The translations under genes were made by a program, and so were the position numbers. Source: Ideonella margarita (GTDB lineage: Bacteria; Pseudomonadota; Gammaproteobacteria; Burkholderiales; Burkholderiaceae_C). Taken from it: a DNA stretch of 64,000 nucleotides. Below, in pieces: positions 26,263 to 37,700 of the stretch. Position 1 is the stretch's first letter. Each line of letters starts with the position of its first letter. The stretch is taken from positions 186,001-250,000 of the forward strand of contig NZ_JBBUTI010000007.1 in the NCBI RefSeq assembly GCF_038066635.1. Reading direction: 5' to 3'. The notes under the pieces are model-generated. The model saw only the letters and a list, made by a program, of their open reading frames with translations. It had not been told where the DNA came from and searched no databases.

Positions 26263-27018
26263 TCAGCGCTGCGCGCTCTGCAGGCCGAACGAGGCGCCTT
26301 GCGGATCGTCGCAGACGACCAGCCAGTGGCCGTTCGGCAGCGCATTGACGCGGCCAACCCCGCCGCCCTCGGCCCGCACGATGGCCAGCGCCGCGTCCAG
26401 CGCCGGCACCTCGAAGTGGAACAGCCAGTGCGGGTGCACGTCGGGCAAGCCGCTCACGTCCACCAGCGAGGCAAACGGTGCAGCGCCGTCGCGGGCACAG
26501 ATCGGCCAGACGGACAGACCGTTGCTGCGCTCCAGCGATGGCGCGATGCGCCAGCCAAAGGCACCCCGGTACATGGCCGATGCAGCAGACGGCACCGGGC
26601 AGTTCAGGTGCTGCCAGACCGGGCGCGGCATTGCCGAGGCCTCGGCAGGCGTTGCGGCTCCTGCAGCGGGTGTTGAAGTTGCGCTGCCGGCCAGGCCGAA
26701 CACGGCGCCACCAGCATCACGCCACAGCGATACGGTTTGTTTGTCCGCACCGCTGGCCGGTGGCCCCAGGCGCATCGCGCCCAGTGCCTGCAGCTGCGCG
26801 GCGGTGGCGCCGGGGTCGGTGGTGCCCACCACCCCCAGCCAGATCGGACGGGCACCGCGCGCGGCTGAATCGGCCGGAATGGCGTCGATCAGCGCGCGGG
26901 CACCCGGCCCCAGCACCCGGCCGTAGAAGTGGCCAGCGGCGTCCGTGTCGGTGGTGCGCAGGCGCACCGCCACGAACGGACTGGTCATGCCTTCCAGGGC
27001 CGGTGCCGGGGTGGTCAT
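26263..27018 (-). CDS. VOC family protein (two glyoxalase-like modules)
   Basis: 251 residues built of two vicinal-oxygen-chelate halves: residues about 12-105 (VRLRTTDTDAAGHFYGRVLG) and about 130-251 (WQHLNCPVPSAASAMYRGAFGWRI). The family covers glyoxalases, dioxygenases and resistance proteins; the metal ligands are not clear enough to choose a reaction. The start lies seven bases after the FKBP stop, so the two are cotranscribed. An internal Met at residue 11 is an alternative start. Confidence 0.78.
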   Translation of the reverse strand: MTTPAPALEGMTSPFVAVRLRTTDTDAAGHFYGRVLGPGARALIDAIPADSAARGARPIWLGVVGTTDPGATAAQLQALGAMRLGPPASGADKQTVSLWRDAGGAVFGLAGSATSTPAAGAATPAEASAMPRPVWQHLNCPVPSAASAMYRGAFGWRIAPSLERSNGLSVWPICARDGAAPFASLVDVSGLPDVHPHWLFHFEVPALDAALAIVRAEGGGVGRVNALPNGHWLVVCDDPQGASFGLQSAQR

Positions 27019-27025
27019 GGCGCGG

Positions 27026-27730
27026 TCAGACGCCCAGCAGTTCCACTTCGAACACCAGCGTGGCGTTCGGCGGGATCACGCCACCAGCGCCACGGGCGCC
27101 GTAGCCCAGGTGTGCCGGGATGACCAGCACGCGGGTGCCGCCCACCTTCATGCCTTGCACGCCTTCGTCCCAGCCGCGGATGACCATGCCGGCGTCCAGA
27201 TCGAACTCGAACGGGTCGTTGCGGTCCTTGCTGGAGTCGAACTTGCGGCCGCGCTGGTTTGGCGCGTCGGCGTCAAACAGCCAGCCGGTGTAGTGCACCG
27301 TCACGCTGTTGCCCGACACGGCTTCAGCGCCGCTGCCCACCACCACGTCGGTGATCTGCAGGGCCGGCCGTTCCGGCGTCGGCAGCAACTCCACTTCGAA
27401 CACCAGCGTGGCGTTCGGCGGAATCACGCTGCCAGCGCCACGCGGGCCGTAGCCCAGGTCTGCCGGGATGGTCAGCACGCGGGTGCCGCCCACCTTCATG
27501 CCTTGCACACCTTCGTCCCAGCCACGAATGACCATGCCGGCGCCGAGATTGAACTCGAACGGATCGCCGCGGTCCTTGCTGGAGTCGAACTTCTTGCCAC
27601 GGCCGTTGGGCGCGGCTGCGTCATGCAGCCAGCCGGTGTAGTGCACGGTGACGCTCTGGCCAGCCTGGGCTTCAGCGCCGGTGCCGGGCACCACATCATC
27701 AATTTGCAGGCCGCTGGGGGTGGTGGTCAT
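27026..27730 (-). CDS. FKBP-type peptidyl-prolyl isomerase with two tandem domains
   Basis: 234 residues made of two near-identical FKBP domains (about 1-116 and 117-234). Each contains VTVHYTGWL, KFDSSKDR, MVIRGWDEGVQGMKVGGTR and IPPNATLVFEVELL, the FK506-binding-pocket residues of active prolyl isomerases. The duplication is visible in the DNA: the two copies of the segment starting CCACTTCGAACACCAGCG lie 348 bases apart (116 codons). No signal peptide is present, so it should be cytoplasmic. AGGAAG precedes ATG 27730 by eight bases. Confidence 0.93.
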   Translation of the reverse strand: MTTTPSGLQIDDVVPGTGAEAQAGQSVTVHYTGWLHDAAAPNGRGKKFDSSKDRGDPFEFNLGAGMVIRGWDEGVQGMKVGGTRVLTIPADLGYGPRGAGSVIPPNATLVFEVELLPTPERPALQITDVVVGSGAEAVSGNSVTVHYTGWLFDADAPNQRGRKFDSSKDRNDPFEFDLDAGMVIRGWDEGVQGMKVGGTRVLVIPAHLGYGARGAGGVIPPNATLVFEVELLGV

Positions 27731-27814
27731 GGGTCAGTCTTCCTGTGGCTAGGTGTGAAACAGTCGGTTCACCGGGGCAGATCAGGCATCCGCCACGGTG
27801 TCACAAGGCGCGCA

Positions 27815-28759
27815 TCATGCCACCAGCGGCGGCACGGTCTGCTCGGGTAGGGGGTAAAGCGTGGCCCAGGCCTGCACGCTCTCGGCCAGCCAGTCGGGCA
27901 ACGAGGTGGCGGTGGCCGGCGGCAAGCCCAGTGCGGCGGCGGCTTTTTGCAGGGCTTGAAGCGGCTCTTTCAGATCGAGCGGCTGGGCGCCGTTCTGTTT
28001 CGAGAGTTTCTGGCCATCGCCGGCCAGCACGAGCGGCGTGTGCAACCACCTCGGGCTGGGCAGGCCCAGCTGGCGCTGCAGGTGGATCTGGCGGGGGGTG
28101 TTGTCGGCCAGGTCTTCACCGCGCACCACATGGGTGATGCCCTGGGCGGCGTCGTCCACCACCACGGCCAATTGGTAGGCCCACAGGCCGTCAGCCCGTT
28201 TCAGCACGAAGTCGCCGACCTCGGTGCTCAAGTCTTGTTGCTGGCTGCCCAGCCGCCGGTCTTGCCAGGTGATGTGCATGGGCATACCGCCAACGCCGGT
28301 GGTGCGCAGGCGCCAGGCCCGGCCGATGCGGCCGTGCAGCCCGTCGCGGCAGGTGCCCGGGTACACGCGCTCGCCGTGGCGGTCGGGTGTTTGCCCGCTG
28401 GCGGCCAGGGCCAGCTCGATGTCCCGTCGGCTGCAGGCGCAGGGGTACACCTTCCCGGCGGCTGCCAGCCTTTGCAATGCCGTTTCATACGGGGCGCTGC
28501 GCTGTGATTGCCACACCGGCGGCTCGTCCGGCAGCAAGCCACACGCGGCCAGCTGGCCGAGGATGGCCGTGTCAGCGCCCGAGATGCAGCGTGGGTGGTC
28601 GACGTCTTCGATGCGCACCAGCCAGCGGCCCTGATTGGCGCGGGCATCGAGCCAGCTGGCCAGCGCCGCCACCAGCGAGCCGGCATGCAGCAGCCCGGTG
28701 GGGGAGGGGGCAAAGCGACCAACGTAGCCCGCGGTGCCGGGCTCAGGGTTCAAGGGCAC
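27815..28759 (-). CDS. gluQ: Glutamyl-Q tRNA(Asp) synthetase
   Basis: About 314 residues. It attaches glutamate to the queuosine base of tRNA-Asp and is a truncated GluRS paralogue lacking the anticodon-binding domain. Evidence is GRFAPSPTGLLHAGSLVAAL (the HIGH region), the zinc-binding YPCACSRRD, GDFVLKRADGLWAYQLAVVV, and KLSKQNGAQPL in the KMSKS position. The frame is open to 28831, deep inside the LysR gene. GTG 28759 is preferred because it overlaps the LysR stop by only 10 bases and the family signature begins soon after it. Confidence 0.9.
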   Translation of the reverse strand: MPLNPEPGTAGYVGRFAPSPTGLLHAGSLVAALASWLDARANQGRWLVRIEDVDHPRCISGADTAILGQLAACGLLPDEPPVWQSQRSAPYETALQRLAAAGKVYPCACSRRDIELALAASGQTPDRHGERVYPGTCRDGLHGRIGRAWRLRTTGVGGMPMHITWQDRRLGSQQQDLSTEVGDFVLKRADGLWAYQLAVVVDDAAQGITHVVRGEDLADNTPRQIHLQRQLGLPSPRWLHTPLVLAGDGQKLSKQNGAQPLDLKEPLQALQKAAAALGLPPATATSLPDWLAESVQAWATLYPLPEQTVPPLVA

Positions 28760-29739
28760 GTGGGCAGCCCGCTCGGGCGCTCCAGCAGCGCGGCCCGGGT
28801 GGCCGGGCTTTCGAGCTGGTTCAGCCACCATTGCAGCGCCAGGCCCTGCGGTGCCTTGCGCGGGTGCCCAACGGCCGCACTGCGCCAGGCGTAATGCGTG
28901 CGGGAGTGGCGGCGCTGGCGCTGCACCTCACGGCTCACCAGGTGGCCGGCACCCAGGTGGTCATGCACCATCGAGAGCGGCACAAAGCCGGCGCCCAGGC
29001 CACGCAGCAAGGCGTCGATCTTCATCTGCATGGTCGGCACGGTCAGCACGTCCTGGCCCGACAGCAGGTTCACGGTCTGGGGCGACAGGCGCTGGGCAGA
29101 GTCGGCCACCGCCACCGCCCGGTGCTGCACGATCTGCAGGTCATCGAGCGGCTCAGGCAGGCTGGCCAGCGGGTGGTGCGGCGCCATCACATAAACGAAC
29201 TGCAGCTCGCCCAGCGGTTTCATCTCGATGCCAGGCGAGCCCAGCACTTCGCCCGGGATGCCGATGGCCAGATCGGCTTGGCCCGACACCAGCGCCTCCC
29301 AGGTGCCGGCCATCACTTCGGCGCGCAGGCGCAGCCGGGTGCCCGGCCCTTGCGGGTGGCCGTCGGGGCGCAGGGCGTAGAACGCCTCGCTCAGCTCCAG
29401 CAAGGTGCGGCGTGACAAGGCGTCGTCAATGGCAATCGTCAGCTGGGCTTCCCAGCCGGTGGAAACCCGTCGCACGCGGTTGGCCACGGCTTCCATTTCG
29501 GCCAGCAGGCGTCGGCCCTCGTTCAGCAGCTCTTCGCCGGCGGCGGTGAGCTCGGCCTGGCGGGAGCGGCGGTCGAACAGCAGCACGTCCAGCGCGTCTT
29601 CCAGTTGCCGGACGCTGTAGGTCAGGGCGGACGGCACCTTGCCCAGCTCCCGGGCAGCCGCGGCAAAACTGCCGGTGCGGGCGATGGTGTCCATCATGGC
29701 CAGGGCGTCGGGGGTCAGGGCGTTGCGGCGAAAGGACAT
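28750..29739 (-). CDS. LysR-type transcriptional regulator
   Basis: 329 residues. The N-terminal winged helix-turn-helix (ALAMMDTIARTGSFAAAAREL followed by TYSVRQLEDALDVLLFDR) and the C-terminal periplasmic-binding-like effector domain are both complete. An upstream TTG in frame is possible, but ATG 29739 gives the normal N-terminus. It is divergent from a pirin gene, the usual arrangement of a LysR regulator with its target, and a TTGAA-N7-TTCAA palindrome lies between them. The effector is unknown. Confidence 0.9.
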   Translation of the reverse strand: MSFRRNALTPDALAMMDTIARTGSFAAAARELGKVPSALTYSVRQLEDALDVLLFDRRSRQAELTAAGEELLNEGRRLLAEMEAVANRVRRVSTGWEAQLTIAIDDALSRRTLLELSEAFYALRPDGHPQGPGTRLRLRAEVMAGTWEALVSGQADLAIGIPGEVLGSPGIEMKPLGELQFVYVMAPHHPLASLPEPLDDLQIVQHRAVAVADSAQRLSPQTVNLLSGQDVLTVPTMQMKIDALLRGLGAGFVPLSMVHDHLGAGHLVSREVQRQRRHSRTHYAWRSAAVGHPRKAPQGLALQWWLNQLESPATRAALLERPSGLPTCP

Positions 29740-29793
29740 GGTGGTCAAGCAGGTGCCGAGGCACCACAGATCGTGGCGGCGGCTTCATCTTAT

Positions 29794-29810
29794 TTGAAAG
29801 CACGCTTCAA
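29794..29810. promoter_or_regulatory. Candidate LysR operator (TTGAA-N7-TTCAA)
   Basis: A perfect 5-bp dyad around seven bases, of the T-N11-A type bound by LysR proteins. It lies 55 bases upstream of the LysR start and 74 upstream of the pirin start, in an otherwise GC-rich region. Confidence 0.5.
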
Positions 29811-29883
29811 GGGGCCTCGCTCCCGTGCCCCGGCGGGCTGTCTACAGTCAAGCCATCGCCACAAGCCACACCAGGAGCCGAAC

Positions 29884-30585
29884 ATGATCACCTTGCGCGC
29901 CGCCAAAGACCGCGGAGTTGCCGACCACGGCTGGCTTCGCAGCTTCCATACGTTCTCGTTCGCTGAATACCAGGACCCGGCCCACATGGGCTACGGCAAC
30001 CTGCGTGTCATCAACGACGACACCATCGCCGCGGGCACCGGCTTCGGCATGCATGGCCACCGCGACATGGAAATCGTCAGCTACGTGCTGGACGGCGAGC
30101 TGGCCCACCAGGACAGCATGGGCAACGGCGCCGCCATCCGCCCGGGTGAGGTGCAGCGCATGACGGCCGGCTCGGGTGTGCGCCACAGCGAGTTCAACCA
30201 CGCCGAAGGCCGCAGTACGCATTTCCTGCAGATCTGGCTGCTGCCCGAGCAACGTGACCTGACGCCCGGCTACGAGCAGAAGGCCTTCACCACACAAGAG
30301 CGGCAGGGCGCGCTGCGCCTGGTGGCGGCACCGGGCGGCGTGGGCGGGGCGGTGACGCTGAACGCCGATGCCCGCATCTGGGCCGGCCTGTTCGATGGCG
30401 ATGAGCAGGCCGAGGTGGCGCTGCCCGCTGGCCGACTGGGTTATGTGCACCTGGCGCGCGGCGAGCTGGTGGTGAATGGCCACGCCCTCAAGGCGGGTGA
30501 TGCACTCAAGCTTGATGGTGAGGCCAGCGTGCGGGTGGAGCAGGGCCAGGGTGCCGAGGTGCTGGTGTTCGATCTGGCCCGTTGA
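29884..30585 (+). CDS. Pirin family protein
   Basis: 233 residues, a bicupin. The N-terminal pirin motif is clear: SFHTFSFAEYQDPAHMGYGN, then GFGMHGHRDMEIVSYVLDGE with the two histidines and glutamate that bind the metal, and HSEFNHAEG. Bacterial pirins of this YhhW/YhaK size often show quercetin 2,3-dioxygenase activity in vitro, but the natural role is uncertain. ATG 29884 has AGGAG six bases upstream. It is probably controlled by the divergent LysR regulator. Confidence 0.93.
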   Translation: MITLRAAKDRGVADHGWLRSFHTFSFAEYQDPAHMGYGNLRVINDDTIAAGTGFGMHGHRDMEIVSYVLDGELAHQDSMGNGAAIRPGEVQRMTAGSGVRHSEFNHAEGRSTHFLQIWLLPEQRDLTPGYEQKAFTTQERQGALRLVAAPGGVGGAVTLNADARIWAGLFDGDEQAEVALPAGRLGYVHLARGELVVNGHALKAGDALKLDGEASVRVEQGQGAEVLVFDLAR

Positions 30586-30621
30586 GCCACGCTTGCCGAC
30601 GCGCCAGGGCGCCCGGGGCGC

Positions 30622-30627
30622 TAAAGT
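30622..30627 (+). promoter_or_regulatory. -10-like hexamer of the DUF599 gene
   Basis: TAAAGT lies six bases before ATG 30634, the same geometry as at uvrD and dnaE. Confidence 0.45.
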
Positions 30628-30633
30628 GACGCC

Positions 30634-31350
30634 ATGAATTTCTCGATGGCGTCGCTGGGATTGTTGCCCCTGGCCGATTGGCTGGCCCTGGCCTGGTTTT
30701 TTGTTGCCTGGGTGGGTTATGCCTTGTTTGCAGCCCACCGGGCCGATTCGCGTGCGTCCATCCTCGGGGCCACCAACCGCGAGCGCCGCCACTGGATGCT
30801 GCGCAGCACCTTCCGTGAAAACCGGGTCTTCGACGGCATCGTGGTGCAGAACATGTCCACCAGCCCGTCGTTTTTTGCGTCCACCACCATCCTGATCATC
30901 GGCGGCTTGCTGGCGGCCCTCAGCGGCACCGACCGCGCGGCCGAGCTGGTGCGTGAGATCCCGTTCGCGGCCCGCACCACGGCGCTGGTGTTCGATCTGA
31001 AGCTGGTGCTGCTGACCGGCGTGTTCGTCTACGCCTTCTTCCGCTTCACCTGGAGCATTCGCCAGTACACCTTCGGCGCCTTGCTGGTGGCCGCCGCACC
31101 GCAGTGGAACGACGCCTGGACCGATGAACAACGCGAGGCCTTTGCCGACCGCGCGGGCGGCGTGATGGGGCTGGCAGCGGAAACCTTCAACGACGGCCTG
31201 CGAGCCTATTACATGTCGTTCGCGCTGGTGTGCTGGTTCTTCTCGCCCTGGGCCTTCATTGCGGGCGCCTCGGCTGTCGTCTGGGTGCTGTTCCGCCGCG
31301 AGTTCCACTCTGACGTGCTGGCCTTGCTGGACCCGCGCCCGCCGGTTTGA
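30634..31350 (+). CDS. DUF599 family membrane protein
   Basis: 238 residues with about four membrane segments (WLALAWFFVAWVGYALFA, STTILIIGGLLAALSG, LVLLTGVFVYAFFRFTW, FALVCWFFSPWAFIAGASAV). The block RENRVFDGIVVQNMSTSPSF and the FRFTWSIRQY segment are characteristic of DUF599, an uncharacterised bacterial family. It is separated from the pirin gene by 48 bases and followed by the long upstream region of the giant repeat gene. Confidence 0.85.
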   Translation: MNFSMASLGLLPLADWLALAWFFVAWVGYALFAAHRADSRASILGATNRERRHWMLRSTFRENRVFDGIVVQNMSTSPSFFASTTILIIGGLLAALSGTDRAAELVREIPFAARTTALVFDLKLVLLTGVFVYAFFRFTWSIRQYTFGALLVAAAPQWNDAWTDEQREAFADRAGGVMGLAAETFNDGLRAYYMSFALVCWFFSPWAFIAGASAVVWVLFRREFHSDVLALLDPRPPV

Positions 31351-31701
31351 GGCGCTTGGTGCGTTGAGTTGGGCAGCGCCGGGGCGTGATGGAGGCCCCG
31401 GTCGATCTCGGGTGAGGACTTCCTGCATTAAATGATAAAAGTCGCAAATCCATTGGAAACGTGCCAAATGGAGCTGGCGCGCCGTGGGTCCGTGAAGGCA
31501 CAGTGTGCGGTTAATCACCGAACAGCGGCTGCATTCCGGCCAATTCGCCAAATCGCTTAACTCTTCAGAACTGTCGCCGAAACAAGGTTCGACGCCCACC
31601 TTGTCCGGATCTGGTGCATTCCCGCACCCGATTTCCGGACCCGGTGGCCGACACAGGCTGTTGTTCAGCACGTGTCGCAGAAACGAACACTGGAGTTTTT
31701 C
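31351..31701 (+). promoter_or_regulatory. Upstream region of the giant repeat gene
   Basis: 351 bases without a convincing gene. They include AT-rich stretches (near 31429-31440, ATTAAATGATAA) in an otherwise GC-rich context, where the promoter is most likely. CTGGAG at 31690-31695 is the Shine-Dalgarno for ATG 31702. No operator could be assigned. Confidence 0.4.
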
Positions 31702-34700
31702 ATGGCGACCTATATCCCGAATCTGTCCACGGCCCAGATTGCCGCGCTGTCCACGGCATCGATCTTTCGCCTGACGACGGAGGACTGGGCCGCGTTTTCA
31801 ACGGCGCAGATCGCGGCGTTGACGACGGCACAGATGGTCGCCATTCCGGCCGCCCGGCTGGCGGGCCTGAGCACGGCGCAGATCTCGGCGCTGGAAACTC
31901 AAGACTTGCGGGCCTTGCCGGCCACCAGCATCGCGGCGCTGACGTCTGACCAGCTGAACTCGCTGAGCTCGGTGCAGATGGGCGCGCTGGGCAACAACCA
32001 GGTGCTGGCGCTGACCAGCACCCAGATCGCCGCCCTGAGCACCGCCAACCTGAACGCCTTCAGCACCGCCCAGATGGGCCTGCTGACCGCCACGCAGGCT
32101 GGCGCCATCACCACCGCGCAGGCCGCGGCGATGGAGTCGGGTGATGTGGCCGCCTTGTCGCTGACGGCGGTGCGTGCCCTGAACACCGCCTCGCTGCAGG
32201 CACTGGCTACCGATGCCATCCAGGCGCTGGGCACCGCCCAGGTGGCTGGCCTGACGACCCGCCAGCTGCAGGCCCTTAGCACTGCCCAGGTGGCCGCCCT
32301 TGAAACCGTGGACCTGCGGGCACTCAGCACCGCCAGCGTGGCCGCCCTGAGCACCACGCAGGTGGCTGCACTGGGCACCGCCCAGGTGGCCGCGCTGACC
32401 ACGGCCCAGGTACAAGGCCTGAGCACCGCGCAAGCCGCAGCGCTGACGACCGACCAGATGGCGTCGCTCAGCACCGACCAGCTGAATGCCCTGAAGCCGG
32501 TGGCCATTGCCGCGCTCGGCACCGCCCAGATCGATGCCTTGGGCAGCGCGCAAATCGCCGGCCTGAGCACCACCCAGGTCGCCACCCTGACCACGGCGCA
32601 GGTCGCCGCGCTGTCGACGGCTGATTTGAACGCCTTGACCACGGCGCAGGTCGCCACGCTCGGCGCCACCCGCGTCGCCGTGCTGACCACCGAACAGCTG
32701 GCCGCCATGGAAACCGCCGACCTGGCGGCCCTGAAGACCTCGGTCATCACCGCGCTGGGCACGGCCCAGCTGAACGCCTTGACCTCCACCGGCCTGGCCG
32801 CGCTGACCACCGCCCAGGTGGCTGCGCTCACCAGCACCCAGGTGGCGGGCCTGGACACGGCCCACATGGCCGCGCTGACCAGCAGCCAGGTGGCTGCGTT
32901 CACCACTGCGCAAGCCGCAGCCTTGTCTTCTACCCAGGTGGCCGCCCTTGATTCGGCCGACCTGACCTCCCTCAACACCAATGCGCTGCGTGCCCTGAGC
33001 ACCGCGGCGCTGGTGGCCATCGGCACCGACGGCGTGACGGCCCTGAGCAGCGGCCAGGTGGCTGCGCTCACCACCACGCAACTGGCCGCCCTGACGACCG
33101 ACCAGATCGTGCAGCTGGGCACCGGCCAGATGGCTGCCCTGACGGCCACGCAGCTGCGTGCCCTCGGCACTGCCCAGGTGGCGGCGCTTGAAACCGCTGA
33201 CCTGCGTGCCCTGAACACCGCCCAGACCGCCAGCCTGACCACCGCCCAGGTGGCCGCACTCGGCACCGAGCAGATGGCCGCGCTGGAAACCGCTGACCTG
33301 GCCGCGCTGACGGCCCCGCAGCTGCAGGCCCTGAGTGCCGCCCAGCTCAACGCCCTGGGCAGCGCCCAGGTGGTGGCCTTGGGCAATACCCAGCTCGCCA
33401 GCCTGACGACCACGCAAGTGGCCGCACTCGACACCGCCACGCTGAACGCCCTGAGCACCGCCCAGATGGCCAGCCTGGGCACGGCCGCGATTGCCGCCCT
33501 GACGACGGCCCAGGTGGCCGCGCTCGAAACCGCAGATGCGGCCGCCCTCGGCACCACCGCCATCCGGGCCCTGGGTGCCTCGCAAGTGGCAGCCTTGAGC
33601 ACCGACGTGCTGGCCGCCATGAGTGGCAGCCAGTTCGCCGCCCTTGGCACGGCCCAGGCCGCCGCCCTGACCAGCGGCCAGATCACCGCGATTGAAACCG
33701 CCGATCTGCAATCGCTCACGCCGGCCGCCGTGGCCGCGCTGACGACCAACGCACTCGCCGCCCTCGGCACTGCCCAGGTGGTGGCCCTGACCAGCACGCA
33801 AGTCGCCGCGCTCACCAGCGTGCAGACCCCGGCCCTGACGACCGACCAGCTCGTGGCGATGGAGTCGGGCGACTTCCGCAACCTGACCACCGCTGCCGTC
33901 GGCGCCTTGTCGACCGAGCAGATCGCTGCCCTGACGGCGCCGCAAACCGCTGCGCTGACCACCGCCCAGCTGGCCGCCTTGTCGACCGACCGCGTGGCCG
34001 CGATGACCACCGCCAATGTGGTGGCACTGACCACCGCGCAGGTGTCGGCGCTGTCCACCGCGCAGATCGCCGGCATGGGCACCGACCAGATCGCCGTGAT
34101 GGAAACCGCTGACCTGGCCGCCCTGCGCGGCGTGCAGGTGGCGGCCCTGTCGGGTGACCAGCTGAACGCGCTGGATGCGGCCCGTGTGGCGGCCCTGACG
34201 GCCACGCAAGTGGCGGCACTGACCACCTCGCAGATGGCCGCGCTGAGCACCGATGTGCTGGCCGCCCTGACGACCGCGCAAGTGGCTGGCCTGACGGCTG
34301 TGCAAGCCGGCGCCTTGTCAGACACCCAGGTGGCCGCGATGGACGCCGTGGACGTGGCCGCGCTGGCCACCGTGGCGCTGCGCGCGCTGGGCACGGCCCA
34401 GATCGCCGGCATGACCACCGACCAGGTGGCGGCCTTCACCACGGCCCAGGCCGCAGCCCTGACTACGGCCCAGGCCGCGGCACTCACCAGCGACCAGGCC
34501 GCCGCCCTGAGCACGGCCGATGTGCTGGCGCTGGGTACCGCCAACGTGCAGGCCCTGGCGGCCGATGCCGTGGGCGCGCTGGGCTCTGCCCAGATCGTGG
34601 CCCTGAGCAGCAGCCAGGTCGCCGCACTGGGCACCGCCCAGGTGGCCGCGCTGTCGACCGAGCAGATCACGCACCTGCAAACCGATGACCTGCGCGCGCT

Positions 34701-37700
34701 GGGCTCGAACGCCCTCGGCGCCTTGTCGACCGAACAATTCGCCGCGCTTGGCACAGCCCAGGTGGCGGCGCTGAGCGACGCCCAGGTGCGTCTGCTCTCG
34801 ACCGATCAGGTCGTGGCGCTGGGCACGGCCAACTTTGCTGCGCTGGGCACCGCCCAGATCAAGGCCCTGACCACCGACCAGATGGTGGCCCTGACCACCG
34901 ATCAGGTGGGCGCGATCGAATCGGCCGACCTGCAAGCCCTGAGTACGGCGCAACTGGCGCAGCTGGGCACTGATCAGCTGAATGCGCTCAGCACCGGCCT
35001 GATGGCAGCGCTGACGACCACGCAGATCGCCTCGCTGTCCAGCGACCAGCTGGCCGGCCTGAGCACCGCCAACCTGGACGCGCTGGGCACGGCCCAGATG
35101 GCTGCGCTGACCTCGGCCCAGGTGGCTGGCCTGACGACCGCGCAGATCGCTGTCCTGGACACCGCCGACGCCGCCGCCCTGCGCGTGGCCAGCCTGCGCA
35201 ACCTGGGCACTGACCAGATCCAGGCCCTGAGCACCGCCGCGATTGCCGCACTCGACACCGCCGCCGTCGCCGGCCTGACCTCAACCCAGGTTGCTGCGCT
35301 GACCACCGACCAGGTGGCTGCAATGGAAACCCGCGATGTGGCCGTGCTGGGCAGCGCCCAGCTGGCCGCGATGAGCAGCGAGCAGCTGAACGCGCTGACC
35401 GACAACCAGATGGCTGCGTTGACGAATGGTCAACTCGCCGCCCTCAGCACCACGCAGCTGTCCGAGCTGGCCACTGACCGCCTGAACGCCCTGAGCACCG
35501 CGCAGTTCGCGGCACTCAGCTCGGGCCAGGTGGCGAACCTCACCACCGAGCAAATCGCCGCCCTTGAAACCGCCGACGTGGCCGCCCTGAGCGTGGCTGC
35601 CGTGCGTGGCCTCGATGCCGGCGCCATCGGTGCGCTCACCTCGGGTGCCATTGCGGCCCTGAGCTCGGCCCAGGCTGCTGCCTTGAGCGCCGTGCAAACC
35701 GCCGCGCTCACCAGCGACCAAGTGGCCGGCCTGAGCAACGGCAACATCGCCTTGCTGGGCACCGCCGCCGTGCGCGCGTTGACGACCGAAGCCGTCGCGG
35801 CCCTGACCACCGGCCAGATCGGCGCCCTGGCCAGCGGCCAGGTGGCTGCGCTGTCGACCGAGCAGGTGGCTGCCCTGACCACCGACCAGATCGCCGCGAT
35901 TGAAACCGCCGATCTGCGCGCGCTGGGCAACGCCAGCCTGCAAGCCCTCAGCAGCGAGCAATTGCTGGCTCTGGGCACGGGCCAGGTGGGTGCACTGACC
36001 TCCACCCAGATCCAGGCCCTGTCCACCAGCCAGGTGGCCGAGCTTGGCACCGCCAACGTGGTGGCACTGACCACCGCGCAAGTGGCCGCTCTGACCACCG
36101 ACCAGGTGGCGGCGCTGGCCACCGACCAGATGCTGGCGATGCAGACCGAAGACCTGCGCGCCCTGGGCGTGAACGGCGTGCGTGCCCTGAGCGGTGACCA
36201 GTTGAATGCGCTGGACTCGGCACAGATCGCATCGCTGAGCGCTGCCCAGGTGGCGGCCCTGCAGACCGCCCAGGTGTCGGCGCTGGATTCGGCTCAACTG
36301 AACGCTTTCAGCTCCAGCCAGGTGGCTGCGCTGACCAGCGTGCAAATCGCTTCGCTGACCACCGCACAGGTGGCGGCCCTGTCGACCGCCGTGATCGAGC
36401 AGATCGGCACCGGCGCCGTGCGTGCGCTCAGCGCTGACCAGATCGGCGCGCTGTCGGCCGCCGGTGTCACCGCGCTGACCACCGCCCAGGCTGCGGTGCT
36501 GACCTCGACCCAGATCGGCGCACTTACCAGCGACCAGATCGCTGCCCTGGAAACCAGCGAGATCGCGGCCTTCTCGACCTCGGCCTTCACCGGTCTGTCG
36601 GCAGACGCGCTCGCCGCTTTCACCAGCGCCCAGCTGGCCGCCATCACCACCGCGCAAGCCGCCGCCTTGACCACCGCCCAAGCCGCTGGCCTGGGCACCG
36701 AACAAGTCGCGGCGCTTGAAACCGCTGACCTGCGTGCCATCACCACTGCCTCGCTGCAGGCGCTGGGCACCGAAGAGATTGCTGCCCTGAGCGGCGCGCA
36801 GGCGGCCGCGCTGGGTTCGGCCCAGTTGCGTGCCCTGAGCACCGACCAGATCCAGGCCCTGTCCACCGCCGCGGTCGTGGGCATGGGCACGGCCCAGTTC
36901 GCGGCCATGACCAGCGCCCAGGTGGCTTCGCTCACCAGCGACCAGATCGCCGCGATGGAAACGGCTGATCTAGCGGTGCTGGGCACCGCCCAGCTGGCGG
37001 CCTTCAGTGCCAGCCAGCTGAACGGTTTGAGCACCGCCCAGATGGCTGCGCTTACCTCGGGCCAGGTGGCCCTGCTGGGCACCGCGCAGATCAGCGGCCT
37101 GAGCACCACCAACCTGAACGCGCTGACCACGGCCCAGTTCAGCCGCCTCACCTCCCTGCAGGTCGGCGCCTTGACCACCGAGCAGGTCGCGGCGCTTGAA
37201 ACCGCCGATGTGGCTGCGCTGTCCAGCGCCGCCCTGCGTGCCCTGAGCACCGACGGCATCGCCGCCCTTGATTCGTCGGCCGTGGCCGCGCTGGGCAGTG
37301 CCCAGGCCGCTGCGCTGACCTCGCTGCAAGTCGCTGCCTTGGGCAGCGACCAGATTGGCAGCCTGGGCACTGCCCAGCTGGCTGCCCTGGGCAATGCGGC
37401 GGTGGCTTCGCTGCAAACCGCCACCCTGGCGGCCTTGAGCACCGGCCAGGTGGCCGCACTGACCACCGCGCAAGTCGCCAGCCTGGGCACGGCCCAGGTG
37501 GCCGCCTTGACCAGCGACCAGGTCGCCGCGATTGAAACCGCCGACCTGCGCGCCATGACCAGCGCCCAGATGGCTGCGCTGACCACCGAACAAGCAGCGT
37601 CCCTGACCGCCGGCCAAGCCGCCGCACTGACCAACGTGCAGTTGCAAGCCCTGGGCACCGGCCAGATCGCCGCGCTGTCGACGGCCACGCTGGTGGCCCT

